NCBI GenBank assembly: GCA_015680685.1
Contig: MNCI01003473.1
Location: forward strand, 352,734-416,733
Length of the DNA: 64,000 nucleotides
Source: Gnetum montanum
Lineage: Eukaryota; Streptophyta; Gnetopsida; Gnetales; Gnetaceae
Reading direction: 5' to 3'
Made by a program: the position numbers and the translations under genes. The notes under the pieces are model-generated. The model was not told where the DNA came from, did no database searches, and worked only from the letters and a program-made list of their open reading frames with translations. Each line of letters starts with the position of its first letter. The stretch's first letter is position 1. Below are positions 46,150-56,889 of this stretch, piece after piece.

Positions 46150-47400
46150 GATTGAACCCCACATTGAAGCAGATCATCAAAGAGGAAATTAAACAACTCC
46201 TTAAGGTAGGGTTTATCTATCCCATTATGGATAGTGATTGGGTTAGTTCACTCATGATTGTGCCAAATAAAGGTGACAAGTGGTGGATTTACATCAACTT
46301 CCAGCTGTTGAATAAGGAAACATTCAAAGATCATTTTCCATTACCATTTTTGGATCAAGTGTTGGATAATATTTCTAGGCATTGTTATTATAGCTTCTTG
46401 GATGGTTAGAGTGGCTATAACCAAATCTAGATCATGCTAGAGGATCAAGCCAAAACAACATTCATGAGTCCCTAGGGGCTTTTGCATATCGAAAGATGCC
46501 TTTTGGTCTATGAAATGCTCCTACAACATTCCAATGCTTGGTATTGAGCATTTTTCAGTAACAAATTGGTTGCGGGTGGAAGTCTTCATGGATGAATTCT
46601 CCACCTATGATGCCACATTTAAGCAAGCCTTGGACTACCTTAAGCAAGTGCTTAAAAGGTGTGTGGAGATGAATCTTCAGCTCAATTAGCAAAGAGCCAT
46701 CTAATGGTCTAGGAGAGCATTGTACTAAGGCACCGAATTTCTCAAGTAGGGATTGAGGTGGACCCTAAAAAGATAAGAGTCATCAAAGGAAAAACCCTCA
46801 AACAAGAAATCATTAAAGGTATCAGGTCATTCCTTAGACATACTAGCTACTACTAATGTTTTATAGAGAACTTCCTTAAGATCAAAAAATATTGGTCGAG
46901 CTTACAAATAAAGATGCTTCATTCATCTAGACCAATGAATGCTAAAATGCATTCCAAATCCTCAAGCAGAAGCTCATAGAAACTCTAATTCTATAAGCAC
47001 ATGACTAGTCCAGACCATTTCATATCATGATAGATGCATCAAATTATTCCTTGGGATCCATGCTTATGTACTTGGATGACACAAAATGTTCATATTACAT
47101 CCACTGATCAAGTTAAAGCATTGTGGGTGCATAGCTAAATTACACCACAATGGAGAAAGAACTAATGATGATGGTGTATGCTCTAAAGAAGTTTAGGTAC
47201 TATGTGCTTGAATATAAAGTGTTTGTGCATACTAATCACAGTGCCATTTGCTTCCTCATGAATAAGCCAATGGTGAGTCCCCGTGTCATACGATGGTTGG
47301 TGATCTTGTAGGAGTTCAATCTTACAATGTTAGATTGAAAGACAATTGAGAATGTAGTTGCTGATCACTTGTCTCGGTTACAATGGGATAATAAAAAGGA
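46150..47400 (+). pseudogene. E2 reverse transcriptase and RNase H remnant
   Basis: RT begins LKQIIKEEIKQLLKVGFIYP with SDWVSSLMIVPNKG and then DHFPLPFLDQVLDNISRHCY. SFLDG, FAYRKMPFGL and the catalytic box EVFMDEFSTY follow, where the second Asp of the usual FMDD is Glu. RNase H shows FHIMIDASNYSLGSML, then MEKELMMMVYALKKFRYYVL and VVADHLSR. This order and wording are Athila-type. Several TAGs replace Gln or Trp codons (for example in YNQI*I), and frames shift after PFGL. Confidence 0.82.
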
Positions 47401-47559
47401 GAGCACACTTTCTAATTAATTTCTTGATGAACTTCTCTCTACTGGTGCAATAAATGAACAAGTGCCCACAAAACCAAAATGGTATGATGGCATCATCACT
47501 TATTTTCTTACTCAAGAGATGCCAAAAGAGTTGGACCATAGGAAGAAACAACTTTTTCT

Positions 47560-48727
47560 CCATTAAGCCAAGTGCTTCATGGAAATCAACAAACACCTTT
47601 ACAAGGTGTGTACTAATGGCCTAGTTTGTTGGTGTATCCCTTATGCTGATCAACTATGTGTTCTCCAAAACACTCATGAGGATCCTTGTGGGGGCTACTA
47701 TACTAGGAGACACATAGCCATTAAGATCCTAATGGTAGGGTATTCTTAGCCAACCATCTTCAGGGATGCCTAGTAATTTTTTAGCTCTTGTGAATCTTGT
47801 TAATGAGATGGTGGAATGACCACTCAAATGGAAGGACCTTAATAGTGGATCTAATCACTGGAACCCTTTGACATATGGGGCATAGACTTCATGGGTTCCA
47901 TCACGCTCATGTCCAATGAAAAGGCATACATTATCATTGTCATTGATTACTACACAAAATGGGTAGAAGCAATAGTCATCATTGACTGTACATCATCCAT
48001 TGTTCTCATTGCTTTAGACAACACATTGTAAATAGGTTTGGGGTGCCACATGCATTGTTTTTTTACAATGAAACCCATTTCACAGGCACTACCTTTCGCA
48101 AGCTTATGCAATGCTTGGAGGTTGAACATAAACTACCAACACCCTACCACCCCAAGCCAATGGTTAAGTAGAAGTTACTAATAGGGAGATTACGAAGATC
48201 CTAATAAGAACTATTAGCCAATATAGGAGAGACTGGAGCACAAGACTCAACGATGCCCTTTAGGCATACCACTTAACATGGAAACTTCCTATAGGCTACT
48301 CTCCCTATGAGCTAGTGTATAGAAAATTACCAACTCTACCTATCTAATTTGAGCTCCGTACACATTAAACAACCTATGACTTGGACCTTGACCTTAGCTT
48401 AGCATAAAAAGAAAGATTAATGAACTTGAATGTGCTAGATGAAAATTGATTGGTAGCCCTATCCTTGAATGAAGTGCACAAAGCATTCAGTAACAACACC
48501 ATGACCTTATAATAAGGAAAGTAAAATTTCAACCTAGAGACAAGGTCCTATTTTGGAACCCCATACATGTACCTCAAAAAACTAAGTTTCAAACGTTGTG
48601 GAAAAGGCCTTATATCATTTATGAAACCTTTCCTTCTATGGCCATGTTGATCTACAAACCTAAGAGCCTAGACAAAAATCAACTAGTCAACACACAAGAA
48701 GTCAAACCTTTCCATGAACCCAAGTAA
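47560..48727 (+). pseudogene. E2 integrase remnant
   Basis: It holds a zinc-binding region with the HEDPCGGYYTRRHIAIKIL core and CESC. The catalytic core follows with WGIDFMGSITLMSNEKAYII and DYYTKWVEAI. The second catalytic Asp is replaced (FFYNETHF), and the E-containing helix is frameshifted. The C-terminal domain ends VKPFHEPK with a TAA at 48725-48727. It would insert element DNA; it is inactive here. Confidence 0.78.
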
Positions 48728-48793
48728 GCCAGTGGAAGATACGCCTCAATAGATGGACAAACATGCTCAATTTTTTAGATATACTCCTTACAA

Positions 48794-48812
48794 ATTAGTC
48801 ATGGGGGAGATG
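48794..48812 (+). other. Internal polypurine motif after pol (E2)
   Basis: The sequence ttagtcatgggggagatgg lies 67 nt after the pol stop. It matches the E1 and E3 motifs and resembles the terminal tract tttagtcatggaagta at 54054. Confidence 0.6.
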
Positions 48813-50574
48813 GCCATCCATGCTAATCTATTGAGTGGCCTTGTACTTTTTTTACTTTTTGTTTTACACTTTCTTTGTTTTTATACCATTTTTGTTTTTA
48901 CTTTATTAATTTTTTCAAATTTTGTTTGACAACATCATTAGTACATTTTATCTTTCTTCAATATTTTATAATTTCTTTTATATTTTTCCTTATTTTGATG
49001 TAAATTTTCCTTGTTTTATAGGAAAATTGCTCTATTACCAATAGGACACAGTGGTGTTGCAATTTTTTGCTAATAGTGGTTTATACTTAATGTTTTTGTT
49101 TGTCAATGTCTAGTTTCTATTTTTGAATTTTGATGACTGATAACTATGACTAGTTTCTTTTTCATGAAATAGGCAATGAGTCCACATTATCCACCCATTT
49201 AAAAACTCTATGGCTTTCCTTGTTTTGGAAATATGATATCCCTTTTTCATTAATAAAATTTTAACCAACTTGTAATCTTGGTAGTTTCCAAGCTTGGAAA
49301 ATATTCAAAGGTTTGAAAAGGATGTGGCTTCAAGAGGAGTCAATACTCTTTATACCTCTCTACTTGCTTGAGTGCATGTGTGTTTTCATGGATTTCTTAC
49401 CATTCCGTGTTGACCAATAATAGGAAGTTAAATAAGTCTTTACATGGTGTGGTTTCCAACCAAAAATTTTAAAAAATGATGGGAATTCAAAGCACACCCC
49501 TAGAGAAAAAAAAACAGGCTACAAGCACTAGTTATGGGATGAGAAAGACATGTTACCCATGCCTAACGATCCCCTATAACTAAGGCCCTTTCTCACTTCT
49601 TGCTTCTCTTTTCTTCTCAAATAAGAAATGATGGTTGTCCATGGGAGCATTCTTCTGTCTCAAGAAGGTGCACTAGTCCTAGAGTGATAATGAGAAGTCA
49701 TTGAAAGTGGTTGGTTTTGGTCTAGACTAAGGTTGGACTTTATTAGGTCATTTAACCATAAAACTTGCAAGGGACTTCATGTGATGATGATTGGGACATC
49801 CATTCCATTCTCTATAACATCTATCAATGCTCTCCATAACTCACCTCACTACTAGTTTTCATGTTTTTATTTCATGTCTTACTTTGATGTGTTGAAATTT
49901 CTAAATAGATTCTTCGGGTTTGGTCCTTGACCTTTCGTAACCATTAATCAACTATGGGGTCCACAAACTCCTTAGTTGAGGTTATGCAAGGGAAAAAAGG
50001 GCATGTGCCACTATGTGGAGGATCCACTTGCATATATCATGGTTTGGTTAGTTAAGCTCCCTACTCTTAGACATTGCTGCAATCAAATCTTTCATGTAAT
50101 CCATCGTGCATCCAATCGTGTGTTCCTTAAGGCATCCTTCTTTATGAAATCTCATTCTCAAATCATTTCTCCATTTTCAAAACTTTAACATCCTCTTTTA
50201 ATATTTTCATCATGTTCTTGGCTTTTTGGGCTTCCATTTGATCCAAATTTCATTCATAACCTACTTATTTTTCATTACTTTTGACAAAGTCAATGGTGGT
50301 TAATAACCGTGTCAATTAGGCCCAATCAACATAGTCGGTTGTGTTAACTAAGTCCAATGGACAAAGCGCAAAAATCTTATACATACCGTCCAACACTTTG
50401 AAAATTTTTTGTAACTTGCTTCACATCGAAAGGGGAGTTTTTGCAATTTTTTAGAGCCCATAACTTTCATACCATTTATCCAAATTACTTCATTCTTTGA
50501 TTATGTAGCTACCAAAGGTAAGCTCTTAGTTGTGGAGGCCACAAACCTTAAGGTATTTGACAAAAATGTTTTCA
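48813..50574. other. Non-coding spacer between E2 pol and ORF3
   Basis: T-rich leader-like sequence and no supported frame. Short open frames such as 49976-50188 have no recognisable content. The last part may hold the start of ORF3 but the gap cuts it. Confidence 0.4.
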
Positions 50575-50773
50575 NNNNNNNNNNNNNNNNNNNNNNNNNN
50601 NNNNNNNNNNNNNNNNNNNNNNNNNNNNNNNNNNNNNNNNNNNNNNNNNNNNNNNNNNNNNNNNNNNNNNNNNNNNNNNNNNNNNNNNNNNNNNNNNNNN
50701 NNNNNNNNNNNNNNNNNNNNNNNNNNNNNNNNNNNNNNNNNNNNNNNNNNNNNNNNNNNNNNNNNNNNNNNNN
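50575..50773. other. Assembly gap (199 N)
   Basis: Unknown bases within the spacer or start of ORF3 of E2. Open frames drawn through it are meaningless. Confidence 0.99.
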
Positions 50774-50929
50774 ATTAAAATAAGAATAAAATAATAATTG
50801 AAATGATCAAATCGATCATGCTCACAACTTAGCTAGGTGTAACTTCTCCAAAGAGATAAGATATCCTAATTATTTCAAGTTAGACATTTAATGCTAACCC
50901 TTAGTAATGTTGTGATCATAGATGGCACC

Positions 50930-53790
50930 AAGACCAAAATGGCTGTAGGAAGGAGAACCATCACAACCAAGGGACAAATGACCTAGATCTAGAAGGGAAT
51001 AGTAGAAACAAGCCCAGAAGTAGGTAATAGAAACTCATGCAATGAGACCTCTTTGGAAGGAGCCCAAAGTGGAATTTGTTCGATAGATTCCCAATGAAAA
51101 GGTTGCGACTGAATAATCTTAAAGAGAAGAGGCACTAGGGCCTATACCAAGACTTAAGATCACATTGACACAAGCCTACCTTAACATGAACAAGCCTAGT
51201 GATCTCCAACACTTAGCTCTTCAAGAACTGAACTTTGGACCATTCTTGGAAAATGCTCCACTAGAACTCAAAACACAGTGGCAAAACTTGCCCATGTGGT
51301 TAATCATCACTTCCAATGGGGAGTGGTACATGGGAGAGACATATTTCTTCTAGAACAGTAGAAAGGCAGGAGCCACTATGAGAATGAAGGACATTCAAAT
51401 GTCCTACTTAGTAGAAGCTATTACACAAGCTCTTAGTCTACTTGATTTTGGCACTCATCTAGCAAAGATCTCCATGCAAGAAAACCCTGAGGCAAAAAGG
51501 AAGTGTACCCAATGGTGTTGACCATAAGGAATTTGATGCACTCACACCAGTAGAATGCATATACTTCAAGATAACAACTTATCACCTTAATTTGACGATG
51601 AGACCCAACAAGGTGACTACTTTCTCCATCCAAGCATGTGGTACTTTAAGCAAGAAATTTCCTATTAACCTTCCATAGTTAATATATTTGAAGATGAAAA
51701 AGTATTTCAAAGAAAATGAACATGGAAGAAAAACACTACCCTTTCCATGCCTTATCAAAAAAAATTGTAAAAGGGCAGAAATAGTCCACTACGTCAATGA
51801 TACAATCAAGCATACTTCCATTACCTCTTGGTCTGAGATGATGAAGGATAAAATCCTTGATGTGTCCAAAGAAGAGAAGCAGTACCATCCACCTCCACCA
51901 CCCACTTAGAAAACAATGCTAGAGGCATACACAACCATTGAGCACCTACAAGAAATCCAAGGGCAACTCTTGCATGAGTGGGAGTAGCAAGTAGGAACAA
52001 GTGGTAGGGATCTATCTGTGTATCATCCTACAATGAGTCACCTAAAAAAAGTGGCTCAAACAATTAATCAGATGGAGGGAGGTGGGCCAATATTCTCAGC
52101 CCAAAGAATGTAGCTTCCCACAAGGTCGAATCCTAGTGCTCAAGAAGTAACAATGTCTCTCTTGCAATAATAACAATTCCAAAAAATCTTTGGGAATGCC
52201 ACTACCTTTTTAGTATGCTTGGAGGAGGGTGAGGAGACAACTATCTTAATGATGTAGCACCAAGGGTAGGAGACCACAATGGAGGTGGTTGCTGATTGAA
52301 TCACCTAAGTATTTAATGCACTTGCAGCATTTGTACCAGATGTTTCTACACTTAGATATGTGTAGACATCCACAAAGATTTTTAGTAGTTGATTGAGTGT
52401 AGCCCAGCATGATGAATTACTAGACCAACTGGTGAGAATTGGTTAACTGATTCTAGATATCTTTGATTTTTTGGATAACATCACTGCAACCTAGTCATAG
52501 CTACTTGAAGCAAAGGGCAAATACATCATTCTAGAAGGAAAACTCAAAAAGGCTCAAGCGAAAAACCAATGCTTAGCTATGAAGGTTACCAAATTAAGAG
52601 CTTGTCTTGCTAATCCCATGCTCCTTAACCTTGCACTAAAAAAAAGATAAAGCTTTTCAATAGCTTCAAGATAGACTTAAATAGGTTAAGGTATGAATGG
52701 TGATGGTCATCCTTAACCAATCCATGGCTGAGGCCAAAACATATTTAGTTTAGAAGGACTTGGTCTAGATATGCCTAGAGAATGAAATGCTAATCATAGA
52801 AAATCATTGCCTATGAAATGTTGATGTGTAGAAAGAAGAAATGCAAGAATTCATCCATCAATAGTAGGAGTAGCTAGCCAAGATGAACACTAAGCTTAGA
52901 AGATTGGTAGTAGAGAATAGAAACCTCTCTATGAAGGAAGTCTATGCCTTACGCCAATAATTTATGATTGAGATTACTACTTGGAAGAATGAGGCTCTCA
53001 AATTTGAGAGAGTTAATAACCACTACAAAGATCAAGTTGGCCTTCAGAAAGAAGTTAATGAAAAACATATATAGATGGCTCAGGCAAAAGTCAATGAGAT
53101 CCTCCAGCAAAAAAAAGAGGTGTGGCAACCTATCATTGATGAGATAGATTCCTACAACTTAGTGGAGATCTACATGAAGCAGTTTTAGATTCAAAAGATG
53201 ACTAAATATATGGAACTTGCCAATCTTTAATATGCAAACCTGATAATGCTAACTACTAGATAGCCACGATTAGAGTTGGAGAAGTAAGTGGCTAGCTCGT
53301 ATTTGCTGTATAAGGTAGATTTTAAGCACCACAAGGAAACTAAGCAAGAGCTTGAGACTGCGAATGTTGAGCTCAAAGTTCTCAAGGAAAGATTCACCAA
53401 TCAAAGATCGACTACTGAGAATCTGGCCAAAAGAATGAATGATTACTAGTTGCTATAGAATGCAATCAAGACATTTGACATTGAATATAAACAATTTTCT
53501 ACTTGGTTCTTTAATGTTAAGGAGCTATTCCCAATAATGCCCTATCCTTGGGATGTGCCCATTTTGACCCACATTGGTGAAGCTACGTGAACCATGCATG
53601 ATCCCAGGAGTAAGGAGGAGAAGATTAAAGCATTGTTGAATTCTTTTTATCTTCTAACACAAGTTGCAACAATAGCAAGGTAACCATAATAGCCTCAACC
53701 ATTGCATGTGCCTGAAGCAAGAGAAGGTTCCTCAAAATCTCATGAGCCTTCAAAATCTACCAATAGTTATATTTATCACCTCTATCTCAT
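50930..53790 (+). pseudogene. E2 ORF3: coiled-coil protein of unknown function
   Basis: This is the longest copy of the family. N-terminal blocks are LQHLALQELNFGPFLENAPL, FDALTPVECIYFKITTYHLN (51530-51590), then LKMKKYFKENEHGRKTLPFP. A low-similarity middle is followed by a long heptad-rich coiled coil (52500-53460) with RLVVENRNLSMKEVYALRQQ and YMELANLQYANLI. The C-terminal block is FPIMPYPWDVPILTHIGEA with SKEEKIKALLNSF. Estimated intact length is 900 or more residues. It occupies the Athila env-like position but shows no membrane span or signal peptide. I do not recognise the family. Numerous TAGs show it is dead. Confidence 0.65.
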
Positions 53791-54053
53791 GTTCAATTAT
53801 GACTAATTCATAATGTACTACAAATTCTTATGTTTTATCCTTCCTTGTCTTCACACTATCATAGGAATGATGTTTTTTAATTTTGTCTTAGTCTTCAATT
53901 TTTTAGTCTTAAGCACCAAAAGAATTTTGTAATGGTTATATATCCATACACTCAAGCACTTAGTGTTTATTTATGTTTTTCATATGTTTGTCATTAGTCA
54001 ATAATTTCATACCTTCCCAAATTTGTAAAGAACTCGAAGAGGATGAGTTTTCA

Positions 54054-54069
54054 TTTAGTCATGGAAGTA
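54054..54069 (+). other. E2 terminal polypurine tract
   Basis: The sequence tttagtcatggaagta directly precedes the 3' LTR. The equivalent tracts are catgaaagta in E1, gtgggggta in E3 and ttggaggta in E4. Confidence 0.6.
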
Positions 54070-54947
54070 TGATGAATCATAAATGGGCTATGTTGACTAG
54101 GCCTTGTCAACTAGGCCTCGTCGACACATGATATGATGCATTGACATGGCCCCATTGATGAAGTATCTATTTTTTCCTATAAATACATGCTCACCCTCTA
54201 TGTTTATGACATGTCTTGTTGCAGTTGTAGTGGAGCTCTTGTAGTTTTGTCATTTGAAAGTTAGAATATTTTCTAAGTGCCCACAGTAGCAGTTAAGAGT
54301 GTATAGATCTTTATTCAAGCAATATTGTACCTAAGCACAATAGTGTGTGCAGTAATAAAGACAAGCTTTTTAATAAACCTTGTGGCACTTTGAAATAGAT
54401 TAATTATTTATTTATGCATTTAATGTTTTATGAAATTTCCTTTAATGCTTTAAGTAATTAAATAATGAATTAGGCTAAACTAAGCTAGAATAAGCTAGAT
54501 TAACTAGCAATTAATTAAGCACATAAGTATGACCACTTCAACCATGCGCATGACACTTGGTAATCCTAGTAACGCTTAACTTTTGGTAACCTAACAACGT
54601 TATACGTGTTCAAGATGTGTATGGAAAGTGGAAATGGATGCTTATGTTAGAATTAGTTAGGTGTAGTTAGTTAGATTAAATTAGATATTAAATTACTTCA
54701 TTCCTTTCATCCTTTATTTTAAGCACCAAAAACATAAAACATAAAAATAATAAAAATCATATGCCTTGATTAAACTTAACCATACCTTTGCATATCAAAA
54801 GGGTAATTGGGAAGATAATGAATGAATATTAGGGCAAGTTCACTTTCTAAAGACTAGTGTACCAAAAGACATAGAGTCAACAGAATTCAACCGGATCAAT
54901 GCTTAGTGATTCATATGGTTGGGCGTAGGGATATTCGCTACTCATCA
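54070..54947 (+). repeat. E2 3' LTR
   Basis: It is the partner of 41627-42529 and is slightly shorter, partly from fewer 14-bp units. TATA box at 54178-54185, aataaa at 54355. Confidence 0.9.
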
Positions 54948-54952
54948 ATTTG

Positions 54953-56039
54953 GAAGATTGAAGTTCCAAATAATGGAATAGATCATTATTCATTTGATGG
55001 AAGAATGAAATTTCAAGCAAGGGACATATTTTTTCTTCATAATATATTCATTTCAATACTCTAATTTGGCTATATGTCTTGGGGGTAAATATTATAAAAA
55101 AAGTATTGAATTCCAACACCATTTATAAAGCTTTTATTAATATTTTTATTGTTAATTTAATATAGTTAGTTATTTTAGATTTTGGATTTGATTTTTTCTT
55201 TCTAGAAAAATTGATTTAAAACTAGGCTAATTTCTAAGATGATTTTAAAGGATTTATGCATATAAAAAAAATCATGATCTCCAAAGTTAAAAACAAGTTA
55301 AGCTAAAATATCATGTCATACAACTTTGATACACGGATATAACCATGTCATGTGATGATTTTGGCATTTCAAAATGATAATAGACTGGAAAATTGTGTGT
55401 GGCTATTAGGCAACTAATTTCTTAACACCAAAGCAAATGATAGATAAATAAATAACAAGTTATTTAAGGCTAAGATAATGATAGATAGATAGATAGCAAG
55501 TTGTTCTTTATCTTAAGGTTTTGAAATATTAGTAGGCATAGAAATGTTTTTTTATTTCATACCAAGCAATGAAATATCATTGTAGAATTTTTAATAAGGG
55601 TTCTTAAGTCACATAAATATCAATATAATGTATATTTAATATAGTTTACTATGTATTATAAACTACTTCAATACATCAAAGACCTATTTCTTTTCAACCT
55701 TCCCCACACCCTAAACACAAGTCATTTACTTCCCTTAAACCCAACCTATACACTTCTCCATGAGAAGGATAACATGAGGTATTACTTAGAGTACGAGAAC
55801 TTATCAATTTGTGCTAATATACCTTTAGGGACCAATGCATGAATTTAACAATTAATAGATAATAATATCCTTTTAACCATTTAATTTTATTATAACTACT
55901 CAAATTTTGATTTTGATGAAATATGTTTCTCCTTTTAGATGATAACTTTGTTCTATATTCTCTCTCTATTGATCTAATTTCAATAAACTTATACAAAAAA
56001 CTGTATCGTAAAACATGAAATTACTAGAAACTTGAAACT
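54953..56039. other. AT-rich spacer between E2 and E3
   Basis: No gene seen. A gata microsatellite lies at about 55480-55496. The small frames at 55651-55996 have no recognisable content. Confidence 0.45.
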
Positions 56040-56677
56040 GAAAATTTTTATTACATCTAGGAAGTCACAAAGGATTTTTTGGATAGTTACAAAGCCTCAA
56101 AATATTTTTGAAAAAAATAAAGTCACTACTAAGTGAATCAACTGAAGTCACTATTGAGTTACCAAATGATTACACTTAATGCTCAAAACCAATCATAGTT
56201 ATTTCACCTTAATAATAAACATGAGAAAGGTAAATTACTTAAGAAATGTAAAGAACTATATTAAGCTATACATATTAAAGAAGCGCAAATTAAACTAAGG
56301 AAAATGACTAAGTAAAAGTAAAGAAACTAAGTGTAACCATTGCAATGGTGAGAAACAATCTTCATCTTTATTTCTGATCATGAATTGTGCCCAAGTATAA
56401 TCCACTCGAACAAAGATTTCATACTACTTAACATCGCATTGCAAGCATTTACTCTATCGCTAAGTTTAAGTCACAAAAAAAACTGTAATAATTTTACAAA
56501 GGATGAAATAACAGTTGTTTCATTGACATGATCAAGTGTTGGTATTTATAGGGGTGACTAGGGCCCTCTACACTGTAGCAAAAATGACATATGCAAGGCT
56601 ACAATGTCATAGATACAATATCATAGATGCGATATCATAGATACGATATCATGGCCTATTATAAAAATACTTTATCA
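56040..56677 (-). repeat. E3 3' LTR
   Basis: It starts (minus strand) tgataaagta. Three and a half 14-bp units follow (56601-56656 on the plus strand; atagatacaatatc and variants), then TATA at 56550-56543 and aataaagatg at about 56375. This order matches the E2 LTR. Confidence 0.6.
56543..56550 (-). promoter_or_regulatory. TATA box of E3 LTR
   Basis: The minus strand reads cccctataaatacc 128 nt into the LTR, the same place as in E2. Confidence 0.6.
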
Positions 56678-56693
56678 TACCCCCACAACTGAC
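56678..56693 (-). other. E3 terminal polypurine tract
   Basis: The minus strand reads gtcagttgtgggggta immediately before the LTR. Confidence 0.65.
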
Positions 56694-56889
56694 TAAAAAC
56701 TCCTCCTTGAGTTAAAACAAAAGGAGGATATAGTTCCTTACAAAATTGGGAGGTGTACTCAGACTTTAACATGATTACTTATATACATGAATACTTGACT
56801 CTGAATGTCGCACTGTGGTTCGAGTGGAGCTTTTCAAAATTTTCATGTATGACATGATGAACACACATTACAAATAAAAAACATGGTAG

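Larger units (their letters stand above)
41627..54947 (+). mobile_element. Athila-like Ty3/gypsy element E2, full length but dead
   Basis: The 5' LTR is 41627-42529 and the 3' LTR 54070-54947, both starting tgatgaatcataaatggg and ending ...catca. The flanks atttt (41622-41626) and atttg (54948-54952) look like a TSD with one change. The order is PBS (tRNA-Asp type), gag, Athila-type protease (DLGS motif), RT, RNase H, integrase, polypurine motif, spacer, ORF3, polypurine tract, LTR. Every frame has stops. At 13.3 kb its size suits Athila. An assembly gap lies in the spacer. Confidence 0.88.

Noticed and set aside
50530-50783. Open frames through the N run
   Set aside because: They consist of undetermined bases; no sequence evidence.
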